Position numbers and translations under genes: made by a program
Shown here: piece by piece, positions 62,111 to 64,000 of the stretch
Layout of the letters: each line of letters begins with the position of its first letter
How positions within the stretch are numbered: the stretch's first letter is position 1
Notes under the pieces: model-generated
Databases searched by the model: none
Told to the model about the DNA's origin: nothing
The model's input: the letters and a program-made list of their open reading frames with translations, nothing else
NCBI RefSeq assembly: GCF_910592395.1
Contig: NC_088313.1
Span: 1,490,501-1,554,500, forward strand
Length of the DNA stretch: 64,000 nt
Direction of reading: 5' to 3'
DNA from: Lineus longissimus
Lineage: Eukaryota; Nemertea; Pilidiophora; Heteronemertea; Lineidae

Positions 62111-64000
62111 GAAATCAAGTTATAAGGGGTAAGCCCTGGTTCTATGATCAAAGGTATTGGCTGATCAGTCTTATACGTCTGAATCACTTCACAATCCTAT
62201 TGATTCACTGAGCCTGCCGATATCATAACAGCAACTAATACATTTCGTACTGTGCAAATTTGCAATCCTTCCTGACCAAATCGGCGAATATCACCATGCG
62301 ATGATGCATCGATCTTCGTGCTATCGCGCCTTGGCCGAATCCCTCAACAAGTACCTGAACAAGCGCCTATCAACTCGCGATGGTTCCTAATTTCCCAGTC
62401 CATTACCCGAGTCAAGACGGCAATGGATATCCATTAAGAAGAATACCTTCTGGGGACCTGGGAATGAACCATCAATCTTTCGTTTAGCGCGGTTTCAACC
62501 ATGGGTAAACGACAGGTGCGAAATAGAACACTGGAACGAAAACGCTTACTGATTTGACCGAGTCAGTGGCATCTTCGGAACAGGTCAATGATGTAAGTTT
62601 CCGTCGGGAAAGAACTTGACCATCATAAGCATTTTAGATGGAACACCCTAAATGATAAGTGGTTTCTATTCTTCAAAGGCTGAGAAAGGAGAGGGTTGAT
62701 CGCAAATAGTATACTGCAACAGGCGGAAGTGGTAAAGATGGAATGCATTAGGGCTGGTTCACAATTTATCTCTGTAGAAAATCTCTTCCCCGGACACATT
62801 TTTCCTGATGAGCAGCAATGAGAAAGCTTTCATGCGTTCCTCGTTTCTCTTTTCATTCTCTATACCCAATCAACGGCGTCAGTTATCATCAACAGAGACC
62901 TACATTGTAATGTGATTCGTTAGCCTTAACAATTTCTCGCTCCTCTTCCTTTTTGCATGCCTAGATTTGACACACATTTGCAGCGTCATCATATTACACT
63001 GAGTATAATGCTGTCATGCATGTATTGATTATTAGACATGAATTGGGCACCTTCTTTTTCAGTATCTCATCCTCATTCATAATTGATGGAAGGCAGTCAC
63101 GACACATCCTCTATCGAGGATTCGGAATTTTACACTAAACGAACAGCAGTTCTCGTTTTTCTGACGGAAACCTCTCTAAATCTGCATCCGTCTCGAAATT
63201 TCTCGTAAATCGCTTGTAAAGTGTAGGGCCACTTATGACCCCGCGGCAAATCCTCTCACACATTCGCGGATTTTTAAATTCCAATACCTTTCGTAGGATT
63301 TTCAAACCTTTCGGCCCCGCCGGGTAAAAGTGAGAAACTTTTCGACCTCGCCGTGCAAAAAGTGATACGACACCGCCACACTTTCAGTACCACACACACA
63401 ATTAAACCTAAACAGACAATAGACGACAAGCAGCCTGCTTTCCTATATGATCAAGGAAGCAACTCACCCCGGGGGCTTAGGAAGCTGCAGCCGGATGTTC
63501 TCACTCATTTCCGTCATTCTAGAGCATGTGCAGCAGAAACCTTCGGGAGGGATTACCAACCTGCTCGCTCCCAGGTCGTTTCTCCGCCTCGTCAGGGACT
63601 AAAGCTGCAGACTTCAGCGCCAGCGGGAACTTGACATACCCCTGGAGACCTTAGAGAGACGAAGTTACTTCTTTTTGTCTTTTTAGTGGAATATTTCATG
63701 ATCTGCCAAAAGCCACTGGAAGGCATCCTGTCGTTTGTCACAAACTAGGCGTCCTGTTGACTGCTTGAGGGTCCATATTGTATTCCAGTTGTGTATTCCT
63801 TCTCAGAAATAGCAAAAACCAATATCCAATCTATTGTACTAATCGACGAAACTGTCAAAAGACTTGTCATCATGTCATCATGTCATCCATGTCACATGGG
63901 TTACTTTTTTATTTAATTCTTTTACCGTTATTTGCCTTCGGCTGGCTTGCTGATTACTACTCAGGATCTTTTTATGCGAACTGTCGTATCTGTCAACTGC
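62111..64000. other. Non-coding stretch to window end
   Basis: No supportable gene. The plus frame 63353-63634 has no recognised motif. A short atgtcatc repeat lies near 63870-63890. Confidence 0.5.

Overview
The window is animal nuclear DNA. Coding regions are split by GT-AG introns, the gene families are metazoan (TRIM, rhodopsin-class GPCR, LRRC27, Ig superfamily), and the space between genes is full of SINE, LINE and MITE copies, minisatellites and long C/G homopolymers. I infer a marine invertebrate, but the sequence alone does not fix the phylum. There is no bacterial operon structure, no rRNA gene and no CRISPR array.

Layout. 0-11.8 kb: no supportable gene; a tRNA-derived SINE, a CAGGGG minisatellite and a small MITE. 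11.8-14 kb (minus): a TRIM-family RING/B-box/coiled-coil protein with a beta-propeller-like C-terminus. 15.7-27.1 kb: a direct tandem duplication of a roughly 5.5-5.9 kb unit, each copy carrying one intronless class A GPCR gene on the minus strand (334 aa each). Comparing the copies exposes at least six insertions, most with target-site duplications and visible empty sites, plus one inversion. 27-30.4 kb: more repeats, including a 24-bp minisatellite and two adjacent MITEs. 30.4-36.5 kb (minus): a nine-exon LRRC27-like leucine-rich-repeat gene whose exon phases all agree; one exon holds four perfect 30-bp repeats. 38-41.7 kb (plus): an atypical orphan GPCR of 934 aa with a tail of about 590 residues and several altered activation motifs. 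41.7-49.5 kb: a repeat-rich region downstream of that GPCR, perhaps partly its 3' UTR. 52.5-57.7 kb (minus): seven 3' exons of a gene for a three-Ig-domain protein with an acidic tail, 5' end not found, with a candidate in-frame 27-nt microexon made by partial exon duplication. 57.7-64 kb: hairpins, another MITE, a 44-bp minisatellite and no gene I can support.

The genes do not form a pathway. The coherent story is genomic: a young tandem GPCR duplication that records several mobile-element families, giving direct empty-site evidence for their ends and target sites, while the two receptors differ only after residue 189. Exon coordinates were worked out by hand from splice motifs and reading phase, so splice ends could be off by a base or two. 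Family names rest on recognised motifs, not database searches.
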